This document shows, piece after piece, positions 44,394 to 56,984 of a DNA stretch of 64,000 bases. The position numbers and the translations under genes are program-made. Each line of letters starts with the position of its first letter. Position 1 is the first letter of the stretch. Source of the stretch: Glebionis coronaria (Eukaryota; Streptophyta; Magnoliopsida; Asterales; Asteraceae). The notes beneath the pieces were generated by a model. It worked only from the letters and a program-made list of their open reading frames with translations, was not told where the DNA came from and searched no databases. Location: positions 204,534,271 through 204,598,270 of the forward strand of contig CM046875.1 in assembly GCA_025667525.1 (NCBI GenBank), given 5' to 3'.

Positions 44394-46594
44394 CTACTCA
44401 CTCGGTCATTTCTACTGCTTATGCCAAGAATGCTAGGATACTCCCCATGCCACTAGAGAATAGACTCAGTATTTCCATGCCTTTGAGGGACTCTGTATTA
44501 ATAACCCATGTATACAAGAGTCTTCCCCTAGATTTTGATGATAAGGTTCGTCCTGTTCACGCCCTTCCGCTGAACATGAATGACTTTGACATGATTTTGG
44601 GCATGGATTGGCTATCCAAGCATCATGCTACCATAGACTGCCATTCATATCGAGTCATCTTCGGTGATGTTAATGCACCAGAGTACATTCACAACGGGTT
44701 CGTACCCGGAAGGTCTGTACAAATCATATCTACCCTGCAAGCACGTGCACTATTGTCACATGGCTGCGAGGGTTATCTAGGTACGGTTCATGACATGGAT
44801 GCTGAATCCCCATCAATTCAGGATCAGCCGATAGTGTCAGAATTCCAAGATGTATTTCCAGAAGAACTTCCAGGCATACCACCTGCACGAGAAGTGGAAT
44901 TCAATATCGTGCTCATCCCAGGAGCTGAGCCGATTTCCAAGGCTCCTTATCGCATGGCTCCCATAGAGTTAAAGGAGCTGAAGGATCAACTGCAATAACT
45001 TCTAGAACGAGGTTTCATTCGACCGAGCGCATCTCCATGGGTCGCACATGTCTTATTTGTTAAGAAGAAGGACGGCACTATGCGTCTTTGCATAGACTAT
45101 CGCGAGCTCAACAAGATTACTATCAGGACTAGGTATCCACTGCCACGTATATACAATCTGTTTGACCAACTCCAAGGGGCCAAACACTTCTCCAAGATTG
45201 ATCTTAGGTCAGGTTATCATCAAATACGGGTTTAGGAGCAGGACGTCGCCAATACTGCTTTCCGTACACGCTATGGCCACTACAAATTTGTAGTCATGCC
45301 ATTCGGCCTGACCAATGCTCCAGCAGTGTTCATGGATTTGATGAACAGAATCTTCCATGAATTTCTGGACAAGTTCGTCATTGTCTTTATCGATGACATC
45401 CTGATTTTCTCAAAATCCAAGGAGGAACACGAAGACCATCTTCGTACAGTACTACAGATTCTTCGCCAGAATGTATGCTAAATTCTCCAAGTTTAAGTTC
45501 TGGTTAGACAAGGTGGCATTCTTAGGTCATATTGTATCAACAGAAGGAATCACTATGGATCCAGCGAAGTTTGAGGCTATTACTAAGTGGACGAGGCTGA
45601 CATCGGCAGCTGATGTCCGCGGTTTCTAAGGCTTAGCTGGCTATTACCGTAGGTTCGTGGAGAACTTTTCCCGCCTAGCACTACCATTGACCAAATTGAT
45701 GCGGAAAGGGGAGAAATTCATCTGGACTGAAGAAGGAGAGAAGATATTTGAAGACCTGAAGCAGAAGCTAGTATCTGCACCTATTCTTACTCTCCCATCT
45801 GGTACGGGTGGATTTCAAATCTACAGATGCATCGGGGAAGGGACTTGGCTGTGTTCTCATGCAACATGGTAAAGTGATCGCGTACGCTTAATGACAGCTT
45901 AAGCCTTATGAAGAAAATTACCTTACGCATGACTTGGAACTTGCTGCAGTCGTGTTTGCATTGAAGATATGGAGGCACTACTTATATGGAGAATCATGTG
46001 ACATTTTCACGGACCACAAAAGCTTGAAGTATATCTTCACTCAGCGTGAATTGAACATGAGGCAGAGGAGATGGTTAGAGCTGTTGAAGGATTATGACAT
46101 TAATCTGCAGTATCATCCCAGAAAGGCGAATGTAGTAGCAGATGCACATAGCAGGAAGTCCGGAATGATCAACGACATTAAGATTGAGGAGGAAATCATA
46201 AGAGACTTGGAGCGACTAGACATAGAGATCATGGTACGTGGACAGCCCGGTTACTGGGCTAATCTTAGAGTAGAACCCGAGTTACTCTCTAAGATTAAGG
46301 AAGCTCAGAAAGATGATGGAGAAATCTAGGCGATAGTTCAGAATTTGGAGAAGCAGACGGAATTCAGAGTAGATGCAGATGGTATCGTATGGTAGGGCAC
46401 GAGACTTTGTGTTCTTGATGATCAAGAACTCCGGGAAGCGTTGGTAGCTGAAGCTCATAGCTCCCCATTCTCTATACATCCTGGTTCGACTAAGATGTAC
46501 CATGACATCAAGAAGTACTTTTGGTGGAGTGGTATGAAACAGGATGTTGCCACTTACGTCTCCAAATGTCTTACCTGCCAGCAGGTTAAGATCG
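44394..46594 (+). pseudogene. pol: Chromovirus protease, RT, RNase H and integrase N-terminus, element Tk
   Basis: Continues Tk after element E. Protease rest (THSVIS, then FDMILGMDWLSKH), then [61 protein letters not shown] and the catalytic FIDD (in [12 protein letters not shown], about 45390). RNase [28 protein letters not shown] split over two lines of motif, DHKSLKYI near 46015 and [12 protein letters not shown] near 46115. Integrase zinc region HPGSTKMYHDIKKYFWW and CLTCQQVK run into solo LTR G. Stops at 44996, 45234, 45628 and 46327 and frameshifts near 45460 and 45820 show it is dead. The N-terminal open frame is 44375-44998. Confidence 0.87.
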
Positions 46595-46599
46595 AGCAT
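46595..46599. repeat. Target site duplication of solo LTR G (left copy)
   Basis: AGCAT here and at 48499-48503. Removing G and one copy restores the integrase reading (KIEH continuing to Q-R-SGGLLQPL). Confidence 0.93.
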
Positions 46600-48498
46600 T
46601 AATAAGTATGAAAACACTTATCCTTTTACCACTTAATAATAATAATAACCAAGCTAAAACGTGTATTTTATGTCGTAAATGTCGGAATTATGCGTGGTTT
46701 GTGTTTTTGTTGTGATTTAGGATCAAAATCTGAAAAGGGAAGAAAACACGGTCTTTCACAGGCTTTTATCGAAGAAAAAGACAAAAGACAAAGTCAAAAG
46801 ATCAAGAGTGCAAAAAGAACGGAAGTCCAAGGCCTATTCTAAAGATTTATCGAAGAGAAGTATAAAGACGGAAGTTTAATAAAGCCGAAGAACTCAAGTC
46901 TAATTTATGAAGAAATTACAAGACAAGTTTAATTAATCCTGAGACATAGTCGATAAAGTCGAAGAACTCAGAAGACGAAAAGACGAGAAAGAAATAATGA
47001 AGGAAACTTCCAACACATGCTTACCTCCCTAATCACTATAAATACCCTCCTAATATCACATTAGGAATGGTTGGCTATTTCGACAAACTAGTCTTCCACC
47101 ATTTTCATTACTTGCACATTTATTTTCATGTCATTTACTTAATTGTCAATTTAATTACCTTGTTTTGCACTTTAAATTTCTTGCCTTTAATTCCAAGTAA
47201 GTTCTTTAATTTTATTGTTGAATCTTATTTTTAATCAAGCTTTTCTTTATCATTCTCATCCTACTTTTCTTGTCTTTGATTTAATTTTGCTTAATCTTAT
47301 TGCTTATTTAATTAAAAACTTTATCTTTTTATTTCTATCTAGGCTTTTATACGAATTAAGCTATAAGCTTGACAATCTTATTGGCTTATTTTGTATTTAG
47401 CTTATTTGTTTTTAAATTTTCTTAAAAGTTTTATCTTTCTTAAAGTTTGCTTATTTTGTGTTTCGAAAAGGTTTTAAATTCGTGATTTTTTAATTTTACT
47501 TATTCTTGTTTTAATTAAATTTTTGGTATTTGCTTATTGTTAAAGTGCTTAATTGGTTTTTGCTTATTGCGAATTTCATTCTATCGGAAAGAGGTATTTG
47601 GATTCCGACAGCTTGTTACGATCGCAAAAACCACAAGGGTTTCTACATAGCGATCGGTATTGCGATACTCCCCCATATTCCGATCAAGATTCCGATCGCT
47701 CATTGCGATCGTGGATTGCGACGGGGCTTAAGGCTGTATTGCGACCGAATGCTGCCAAATTTTTGACAGCCATATTCCGACAGCTTACACATTCCGATGG
47801 GATTCCGATACATTATTCCGATGGATTCATTTGTTCTATATTCCGATAGATTTGTCTTAATATATTCCGATAGATTTGTCTTAATACATTCCGATAGACT
47901 CTAGGTTTAGACATTCCGATAGAATTGTTCTTACTTATTCCGATACCTACATTCCGATAAGTATTCCGACGGTTTTGTGGTGACAGCATTCCGACGAGAT
48001 TCCGACGGATTGGGATTTGTTTTCTTTTAATAGTTTGTCTTAGTTTTATTTTTAATTTTGCATTGTTTTAAGTTATCAATTTTTTCACGCTTCCGGAAAT
48101 CTCTGTTTTTACCAAGTGTTTTTCTAGTAATTTTTAGTTAAATTTTTTAAAGCATATTTTTTCCGCCATTTTACTTTAGTGTTATTTTAATCGTTTTTCT
48201 TTACTTAAAATTTCAAGTTACATTTTTATTACATTGTCAAATTTAATTTTCGTCGAGCTTTAATTTTTTTCATTTAATTAATTTACTTTTTAAAGTTTCA
48301 ATTTTGCACAATTTACATTTTAATTAGTTTTAGCTTTAATTACCGTCATTTACTTTATAGTCTTGCACATTTACTTTACTACAACGACCAATCTTATTGT
48401 TTTTCACCAAAGGACGACTGAGGCGCACGTTAATCCCTTTTTCAATTCGAAGAGACTGGAACAATGGTATTTTTATACTAGGTAAAACCCAGTTATTA
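46600..48498 (+). mobile_element. Solo LTR G, Athila-like TAATAAG family
   Basis: 1899 bp, TAATAAGTATG...CAGTTATTA, flanked by AGCAT. Homologous to the LTRs of C and A (AAAACACTTATCCTTTTACCACTTA, GTCGGAATTATGCGTGG, ACGACTGAGGCGCAC near the end). TATA box TATAAATA at 47037-47044. An array of ATTCCGAT-type motifs spans 47575-48010. Only one LTR remains, so LTR-LTR recombination removed the body. It carries no gene; frames inside are not called. Confidence 0.92.
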
Positions 48499-48503
48499 AG
48501 CAT

Positions 48504-49598
48504 CAGCGATCTGGCGGTCTCCTTCAACCGTTAGATATTCCCGAGTGGAAGTGGGACAAAATCACCATGGATTTTGTTACTGGTATTCCGCCAACCAAGA
48601 GGAAGCACGATGCAATTTGGGTGATCGTAGATCGACTTACCAAATCAGCTTATTTCTTACCAATCCACAAGGAAGATTCGGTCTGTAAACTCGCCGATAC
48701 TTATAGAGAGAGATCATGAGACTACACGGTGCTCCATCCAGCATCGTCTCAGACAGAGATCCTCGATTCACTTCGCGATTTTGGAAGAGTCTGCAGAAAG
48801 CTTGGGGTACACAACTTAAGCTTAGCACGACTTTTCACCCTCAAACAGACGGGTAGTCGGAGCGAACGATTCAGACATTGGAAGACATGTTGAGGTCATG
48901 TGCGTTGGAATGGACGGGTGATTGGGACAATTATATCTGTTTGGTGGAGTTTGCAAACAACAACAGTTGGCACGCAAGTATCAAGTGTGCTCCTTTCGAG
49001 ATGTTGTATGGCAGAAAGTGTCGCGCCCCAATCTGCTGGGATCAGGTTGGTGAGCGAACACTTGAAGGACCAGAGATTATAGAAGTAACTAATGAGAGGG
49101 TCGCAGTAGCTAAGCAGAAACTTCAAGAAGCACGGTCACGGCAGAAGAGCTACGCAGACAAGCATCGTAGGGACATACATTTTAACGTAGGAGATCACGT
49201 CTTTCTTAAGGTTTCGCTAGCACGTTGTGTTAGACGCTTCGGGGTTAAAGGGAAGCTCAGTCCTCGATTCATCGGACCGTTTAATATCATTGAACGAGTC
49301 GGTGAAGTATCTTACCGTTTAGCGTTACCTCCGCAACTTTCGCATGTACACAATGTGTTTCATGTGTCCTTACTCGGAGGGTACCAGTATCATCACCTTC
49401 ACATGGTTCAGTATCCACTGGAACAGATACGTGAAGATCTCACTTTTATAGAAGAACCCGAACGAGTTCTTGACTGAAAAGAACGATTCATGAGAAGGAA
49501 CATTCGTCAAAATCCTTTGGAGGGATCATACCGAGCGGGAAGCCACTTGGGAAACAGAGGAGTCTATCCGGCCTTCTTACCCTCATTTTATATTTTGA
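48504..49598 (+). pseudogene. int: Chromovirus integrase core and chromodomain, element Tk
   Basis: After G: LLQPLDIPEWKWDKITMDF (first catalytic Asp), AIWVIVDRLTKSAYF, then stops and a shift near 48710-48860 around the second Asp region (SDRDPRF readable out of frame). Open frame 48878-49477 carries the rest of the core (EFANNNSWHASIKCAPFEMLYGRKC) and the C-terminal GKLSPRFIGPFNIIERVGEV and LPPQLSHVHNVFHVSLL. After a stop and a frame change, WRDHTEREATWETEE at 49518-49562 is the end of a chromodomain of the Tekay type, thought to guide insertion to chromatin. It stops at 49596-49598. Confidence 0.87.
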
Positions 49599-49657
49599 AT
49601 TCGGGTATGTTCTTCTTTTCCAGTTTACTTTATCTATAATTCGGGGACGAATTATTC

Positions 49658-49674
49658 TTTTTAGGGGGAAGAGT
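49658..49674 (+). other. Polypurine tract of Tk
   Basis: TTTTTAGGGGGAAGAGT directly before the 3' LTR start TGTAAAACCC. Confidence 0.78.
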
Positions 49675-52573
49675 TGTAAAACCCGCATGCTTTTACCATG
49701 AATAGTGCCCTTAAGATCGTACGTACATGATTAGAACTTTCCTTTTATAGCAATGTTTACGTTTCACGTATAAGAACTTCAAGTATTACGTACGTGTTAG
49801 AACACGATAAGTATTTATTACGTATGAACACACGATAATTATTCCAATAATAATTATAATCATGAACTTAATTTAATCACGAGCTAATATTAATTACGTA
49901 TATATATTTATCACGAACACGAATAAATATATTAGGTCACGATCAATGATTAACTACGAACACGTAAAACACGAACAAGATAAAACACGAGAACACACTA
50001 TTGTAATTTAGACACGAGAAAAGTACGGGTTACCCCAAGTGGGGCCCCTACCGCGGCTACAACATGAACATGGGCTTAGCCCATGCAAAATTAACTAACT
50101 AAGGGGGTTAAGGTAAAAACATGTTTCATTTATCACAAAACAAGAAAATAATTAAAACCCTAAAAGTTTTCCTCCTTCTCCTTGTCCTCTTTAGCTGCCG
50201 GATATACGACACCAAAAGGGGTGTTCGGGTTGATTTTGATCTTGGAAATTTTGCAAGGATTCGTGTGTGTTCATCCTTATTTGATCCACGTATTTGGTAT
50301 AACTTTTTAACCCTTTTCTTTTATGTTTTGATTTAACTAATCACATAAAATCATGATGTTTTTAATTAACTAATTAAAAACAATTATTTAAACATGTTAA
50401 TGATCATGGGGTAAATCAAACAGGGGTTTTAGGGGTGTTTTGTTTCGAGCCGACGCCTAACCGAGCCCTTAAGGGGTCTCGACTTGGCTTATGTAACACC
50501 ACCGAGACCATATGGTCTCGGTATGGTGGTGGTTGTCCCACGGCAGCAGCAAAACCAAGGGGAAACCCGACCGTGGTCGGGGTATGGTGTTGGTTACGGG
50601 TCCGGTTCATGGTTTTTAGTTACGGGTCCGGTTCATGAATCATTTTTTTAAGGTTTATGATTTTACTAGTTATGTTTTAAACTTAAATTAAACTAATAAA
50701 AACATGACATGATTAATTTAATGTACATGACTTAGGTTATAAATTTAATTAGTAATTCATGAATTTTAACCTAAGTATTTATATTTAATTAGACTTTATA
50801 ATTAATTAATTAATTAATTAAAATTATGACTATAATTAACTAATTAACATGACTTAGGTTATATTATTAATAGTTAATAATACATGTTTTAACCTAGTAT
50901 TTTACCTTTATTTAATTAAAATCATGTTATATTTAATTAAATACTTTTAACCTATAGTTTATTTAATTTACATGTAATAATTAATAAACTATACTTTATA
51001 ATCACATGACTTAGAATAATAATCAGAAAACACTTAAGCTTATATAATTAGCTTATTTAACCAGCTTATATCTATTTATGGAAACTTTCTATTTTTATAA
51101 ACTTATTTTATTTAAGGTAGCTAATCTATTTATGGAAACTTTCTATTTTTAGAAACTTATCTATTTTAAGCAGTAATTCTATTTTTGGAAACTTTCTATT
51201 TTTGGAAACTTTCTATTTTTGGAAACTTGCTATTTTTGGAAACTTTCTATTTTTGGAAACTTTCTATTTTTGGTAACTTTCTATTTTTGGAAACATTCTA
51301 TTTTAGGAAACCTGCTATTTTTAGAAAGTTACTTATTATTACACAACAAGTTTAATAATACATGAAATACAAGTAATACTTAATCAGAATAGACAGAATA
51401 TACGATAAACACATTATAAAGCTTAAAACAGTAAAACATGACATGAACATATAAAACAAGCCAAGACATGATATAAAACCAGTTACGTACTTAGTAATCA
51501 GATACTTATACACGTATGTATTTATTTAGCGTTAGTGATACCGAAGTAGGACTCTCTTCCGTTCGTCTTCTTCGTTCACTGGACATAAGGTACGGATTCT
51601 CGTCCTTTCAGTATGGACATTCTTTCCTTATTAGGATTCCCCGTATGCAGCCAACTGTTTTCCCATAGTATAAGTTTATATGTTTGATTGCTTATGTTTA
51701 ATTAGAATACCTAACGCCATATACATGCATGACCAGTTTCACCTAGTTATGGAGGTACCATAACCATAACACTAGAGGCACTGGTGTTATGACTTCCCCA
51801 CGGTGGAGTGATTGCTCGTGGCGTCCCTTCAACTTTTGGCCATATTATTATATTTATCATGTGGGGCGTATGGGTGCATCCTAGTTACATGTTTTCAACA
51901 GATTACTCAGTGTGAATGTGTTGTGTGACCTGCATCCTTCACAAGGAGCTGATCCCTCCTACCCAAAAACCAGTATATTAAATTAGAGGCAGCCCCTCTA
52001 ATTTGCATGACGAGGTCACCCCTCCAAGTATTCATGCACGTTGATTTTCATGACCTATATTGGCTAATGGTAAAATATGTTAAACAATTTTTACAAGATA
52101 AACATAAGGCTTTTCAAACTATAAAACCAGTTTTACTAAGACTTAACCGGGTTATCCAGGACTTAGTTTCTTCCGTTGTTATATGCTTATATGCTTATAT
52201 TATTCATGCTTTATTTTTACATCCGTGCACTGAGCGTATTGCTCAACCGTTTTCCTTTTCATGTTCCCAAAACGACAGGTACTCAGGGACGCTCGTAGAC
52301 TTTAAGCGTACGTGCATATGGACTGGAAGCTTTCTAGCCTTTCTTTCCTTTATGCATTATCTATACTTTGATACTCTTTCCATGGACATTGTTTAGTCCT
52401 TTCATTTACAGTACTTATGTTTGTGTGTGATGAGCTTTACTTTTGGACTACCGATGTTTGATTCCGGTATTTCCTTTTATGGTCATGTAATGTTTTAGAC
52501 ATTTATCCTTGTATGCTTTGATGACACGCCATAATCACGCGTGACATTCCATTTATCAAAATGGGGTGTTACA
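49675..52573 (+). repeat. 3' LTR of chromovirus Tk
   Basis: 2899 bp, TGTAAAACCCG...GGGTGTTACA. The right 586 bp match the remnant 5' LTR. Contains the AT-rich block with repeated ACATGACTTAGGTT / TTTTAACCTA and a 17-bp tandem array (51178-51335). A 6-bp inverted repeat GTAAAA/TTTTAC lies at the left end. Inserted into element H. Confidence 0.9.
51178..51335 (+). repeat. 17-bp tandem array in Tk LTR
   Basis: About nine copies of CTATTTTTGGAAACTTT with few changes (GGTAACTTT, GGAAACATT, GGAAACCTG). Fewer copies occur in the related LTR fragment at 10328-10372. Confidence 0.8.
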
Positions 52574-55500
52574 AAGAAAACGACAAAAGATCACAAGAAA
52601 CATGCAAAAACGAACACGGGAAACGAAGCCGCACAATAAACCAAGCCCTAATGAAGATTTTCCAAGAAAAACCTTTGAAGATTTGAAGATTATGCAAGAA
52701 GGGTCCTCTAATATTGAAGAATTGACACTTTAAACCCTTGTATATTCATAATTACAAGTTTGGTCCTTAAAGTTTGTCAAATTTACAAAAAGGGCCCTCC
52801 ACTTTGAATAATTGGCAAGAATGGTCCCTCAACAATCATGACTTATCAATATTAGTCCTCCAAAAAGTCAATCATACAAGTCAAGACCATAATCTATGAA
52901 GAAAATGCCAAAACAACCCTTCAAGAATCAAAAAATGGAAAGAAATACCCCTGAAAATACTTTGGAAAAGTATTTGGGGCAAAAGTGTGAAATTAGAAAC
53001 TTCAAATACAATGGAATCTGGATTTTGTCATGTTTAAAACAAAGTAGCAAGAAAGAAAGAAATAGAGGGTTAAACTTGGCAGACACAATAACTTACCTAG
53101 ACCTATGGTAGCTCAACACGTGTCCCACTAACCTCCATCAACCAATCAGAATCCCCCATTCATCCACCTCACCAATCCACCCACACCCATTTAATACCTA
53201 ACTTAATTAGTTATTTATTAAACGCGGTTAACATATTTTTGAATCCTAAACCAGATTAAACATGCTACTATTCACACATGAACACAATTTGGGTTTTCTT
53301 AATTGCCTTGTAGTTAAGCCACAAAACCTTCCAGAATTATGATTAAGCTAGTCTTAATCATATCCTAACCTTCAAAACCCATGCCACATCACCACATGTC
53401 ACATGCCATCAACCTTGTACACGGTTTTGTGAGGAAGAAGCCAAAAACCCTGCGGATATCCAACGTCCAAGATTGAAGCTTGAAACTTAAGCTTATTTTG
53501 ACCCCTTGATGCAATTCCTACACACTTTACAGCTTCACAAACAACCAAAGAGTTCACATGATCAAGCATAAAGCCAAAATTCTCAAGGGCAAAATGGGAC
53601 TTCTACAGCTTTAGGGTTTACATTTTTTATGTTCTTAGCATTAGTTTGTAGTCTATATAAGGCATTAGGTTATCCACATTAAGCCCTGCTCTTGGGCTTT
53701 CCTTTGTTCAAGTTCTGTAAATCTCAGTTTCATGCTTAATGAATTGTGTTTGAATCTTTGAAGAAATCCAAGTGCCAATCTTTCTAGTTACTTATTATTG
53801 TTATATGTTTGATAAACCTGAATCTCAAAACATTTTCTTAAGCTTTGTGCAAGAAATTGCTCAAAGTTCTGAAACCTTGATATTTTGCTAAGTTCCTTGG
53901 TACACCTTGGAATTCTTGGGCTATAAGTGGATCATAGCATCCTGATATTATGTTATCAAGGTGTTGTGAGGCTTATAACTTGGGGATAATCAAGTGTGGG
54001 GTACAAGGGTTGCATTAATCAAGATTTTGTCACCTTTCTGTTTTATATTTTTGCTTCTAACTTTGTTCCAACTTACCAGCCTGATATTGTAAGCTTGTGC
54101 TTGTTCTTGCTACCACATAAGCTCAAACATACGTGGGTGTGGATGTACATCCATGAGGTTTGAACCCTTAATCTCAAAATCTGTCAAAAATTTGGATATT
54201 TGTGATATTTGAGTTTTGCTGGTGTATGTGTTGATCTTTGGCTCCAAATCTTGTTGTTTCTATTTAAGTTTGATGTTTTGATGCCGAAGTATGCATGTGC
54301 TAACCTAAATCCAACTTTTGATTTGAAAATCTTGATTTGAAAAATATAAAGGGGTGCTTGGGTCAACTGCATATTGAAGTCATTGTGTTATTGGTTAAGT
54401 GTTTGCTGTTGTATGCTAGTAGTTCTTGTTTAAGAAGTGTAATAGAGTGATAATCTGCAAGTTGTATGCTTTTGAACACCTAGATCAAACATATGCTCAT
54501 AAAATCTTGATTTGTTGACATTTTGGACTGTGATTTGGTGCACACCTAGTTATAGGCCTAGACTTAGGATAAAAAGTGATAAATCATATCCAACATAACC
54601 TGTTAAGAAAATTTGAGTGTTTGAATTTGGCTATGTGGTTAAGTATATCAGCAAGTGTTCATAATTGCATGTTCTTAGTTCATCAGTAACTTGTTTGTGC
54701 TTGAATCTTGATCTAGACCTTGAATCATTGCATGAAACCTGTTTAAATTTGTTCATTTGAATTTATTATAGCTTGTGTATGCATTTGGTGAAGTTTGCCT
54801 GGTTGATTTTGGCTAAAAGTACTTATTGAACCAAAATTGCTTATTGTTCATGTCTGTGTCATATCTGGTGATGTTTTGAATTAACTGCACTGATTGGCTG
54901 TTTGAAGTTGTGTTTTTATGATTGATATTGACTCCTTATGATTATATGATCATTTGGGTGCCTTTGCTTAACTTGAATCCACAAAAAGCCACAAAAGACA
55001 AAAAGTCAAGAAAGTCAAGCAGTGTGAAACGTTCCCACTGCTCAACATCCAAAACTAGCCCCTGCTAGTGCAAATTGTCATTCAGCTTATTCATAAGCCA
55101 AATTGGCTTATCCAGACTTGCAACAACTTATTTTTTGTGATAGATGTTCCTCATTTGACCCATTTATTTGATCTGGAGCTTATTAGACTTTGACTTTTTA
55201 CTAGAAAACTCATTAAGTTGAGTTTAAACAAGTGCGTATCTGCTTATTCTGGCTTATTGCTTGTGCTTTTTTGAAAACTTTTTGATTATTCTGCTTAATT
55301 AAGTCATTTAAAAGCTTTTGAAACATGAATCAGCACTTGAGGTGGTCTAAAACTCGAAAACGACTATTTTGTCATTTTGTGAAGATAGCTTTTATCTTAT
55401 TCAGGCTTATTTCTTGTGCTTTTTCAAAATTTCTTTTTACAGATCTATTAAGTAACTCAAAATAAGCTTGTGTGTAAAATTTGAGCTTATGACATCAGCT

Positions 55501-56519
55501 TATAGCTTAATGGGCCAAAAAGCCCATTAAGAATAAGCTGCTTTGAAATAAGCTATCTTAAACATATTTTTAGCTTTTGGGCCTTCAGAGTTTTGTTCTT
55601 AAAATCAAGTTTTAAGTCAGATAGGAGATTTTGGGCTTATTTGGACAACATTTTTCTTATTGGGCCAATTTGAGCCCATTAAGGGGTCTGTTTGGACTTT
55701 TGGCCCATTTCAAGGCCCAATAGGGGTATTTTGTAATTTCAACTTCATTTATGTGTTATTTAGGTTAAAATAAGTAGGTTTGCAACTTTTTAGAATTTTT
55801 TATAAATTTTGGATTTTTAATATTATTTTATTATTATTGTATTATTAAAAATTAAAATTTAGATTTTTCAAGTTTTTTCATTTTTATTAGATCAAATACA
55901 TTAAATTAGGAATTTTACAATTTTAGAATATTTTTATTGTCATTAGATTAATTTTTAGAATTCTTTTAAGTTTTAATAGTTTTTTATTGTTTTTAAATAG
56001 CTTTTATTAATTTTAAAATTTTCAAAAATAGTTATAAATTTAGTTAAGTCATGTTAGACGTTTACAAGTTAAAAAATCTCATTGTGGGCTTTTTATTAAT
56101 TAATTTGATTTTTTGGGCTTTAATTAGCATTAAAAAATTATTATTTAGTTAAATAAAAGGTTTGAGTGATTTTTGATTTTTCGTAAACTCTAATTACATT
56201 TTTAGGATTTATTACAATTTTTTAGGAATTTTTAGGGTAAATTTTCAATTTTGTCACTTTTTACGGTTTTACGTGCACGACTACTCGTCTTCGTTTAATT
56301 CATAATCGTAACCGTCATTCTCTTCTAATCTCTTTTCTTCTTTTCATTTCTCATCAATATAATCACAAACCATTAATCATTTCTTAACACAACACACTTG
56401 CCTCCTTGGGAAACGAACTTGAACTTCATTGGTCATTAGTGTTTGGTTTTCCTAAACCGACACTTAATACTTGCCACTTTTACACTCTTTTTCATAAAAG
56501 ACGTATTTTACAACCATCA
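52574..56519 (+). repeat. Element H: Athila-type LTR of the E family, plus strand
   Basis: Homologous on the opposite strand to the E LTR. It begins inside it (ACAAAAGATCACAAGAAAC, about 130 nt from the expected start) and ends TTTACAACCATCA at 56519. TATA box TATATAAG at 53654-53661, GCTTATT motifs in 54750-55560, the TTGGGCC-rich block at 55660-55720. No primer site or body follows, so it is a solo or truncated LTR. Tk inserted into it; its first part is not in the window. More diverged from E than the two E LTRs are from each other. Confidence 0.8.
53654..53661 (+). promoter_or_regulatory. TATA box in LTR H
   Basis: TATATAAG in the context GTCTATATAAGGCATTAGG, corresponding to GCCTATATAAAG in the E LTRs. 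Confidence 0.55.
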
Positions 56520-56863
56520 AGAACCCTTGGGGGTTCCATATATAGGCAGTGAAACCCTAATTGGCTCACTGTTTACTTCGGCCCCAAGTATAGGATAAAC
56601 ACCATAATTAGCTTGATTGTTATCTTCTAATTATGGTTAGTGTATATCTTATACTTTAGGGTGAATCCCAACCCTAATAAGATTGTGATTCTTTCTAACC
56701 CTGTCCCGGTTGTACCAGGCCGTGGGCCGCACACACTTTATGCGGCCACTGTTCATTCAAGCCCGTAAGCTTAACTGATTAACCCAACCCATTCGTGATG
56801 GGCCGGATACGGGTAGTACCCATGGGCAGGGTCCATGACCCGGTTGGGGACTATACGTCATCA
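56520..56863 (-). repeat. Presumed partial 3' LTR of element I
   Basis: Minus-strand TGATGACG start at 56863, directly after the G-tract CTGGGGGGACA (56864-56874), and a TATA box CCTATATATGG at 56536-56546. Left part cut by H at 56520. The second LTR is outside the window, so this border is a proposal. Confidence 0.42.
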
Positions 56864-56874
56864 TGTCCCCCCAG
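56864..56874 (-). other. Presumed polypurine tract of element I
   Basis: Minus-strand CTGGGGGGACA next to the presumed LTR start. A second G-tract, CCGGGGGGCA, is near 56919-56929. Confidence 0.4.
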
Positions 56875-56984
56875 TCTAGTTGTTACATCCCTAGGCGGAA
56901 TATCAAGACTAACAAGATGCCCCCCGGACGTACCAAGGAAAGAACATCTTGAAATGTTGAATTTTGAAAACCACATTTCGGCTG

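Noticed and set aside
47530..47849. Frames across the ATTCCGAT array in G
   Set aside because: Low-complexity translation of the motif array within a solo LTR.
48878..49477. A free-standing host gene of 199 codons
   Set aside because: It is the C-terminal integrase segment of Tk, in order with pol on both sides.
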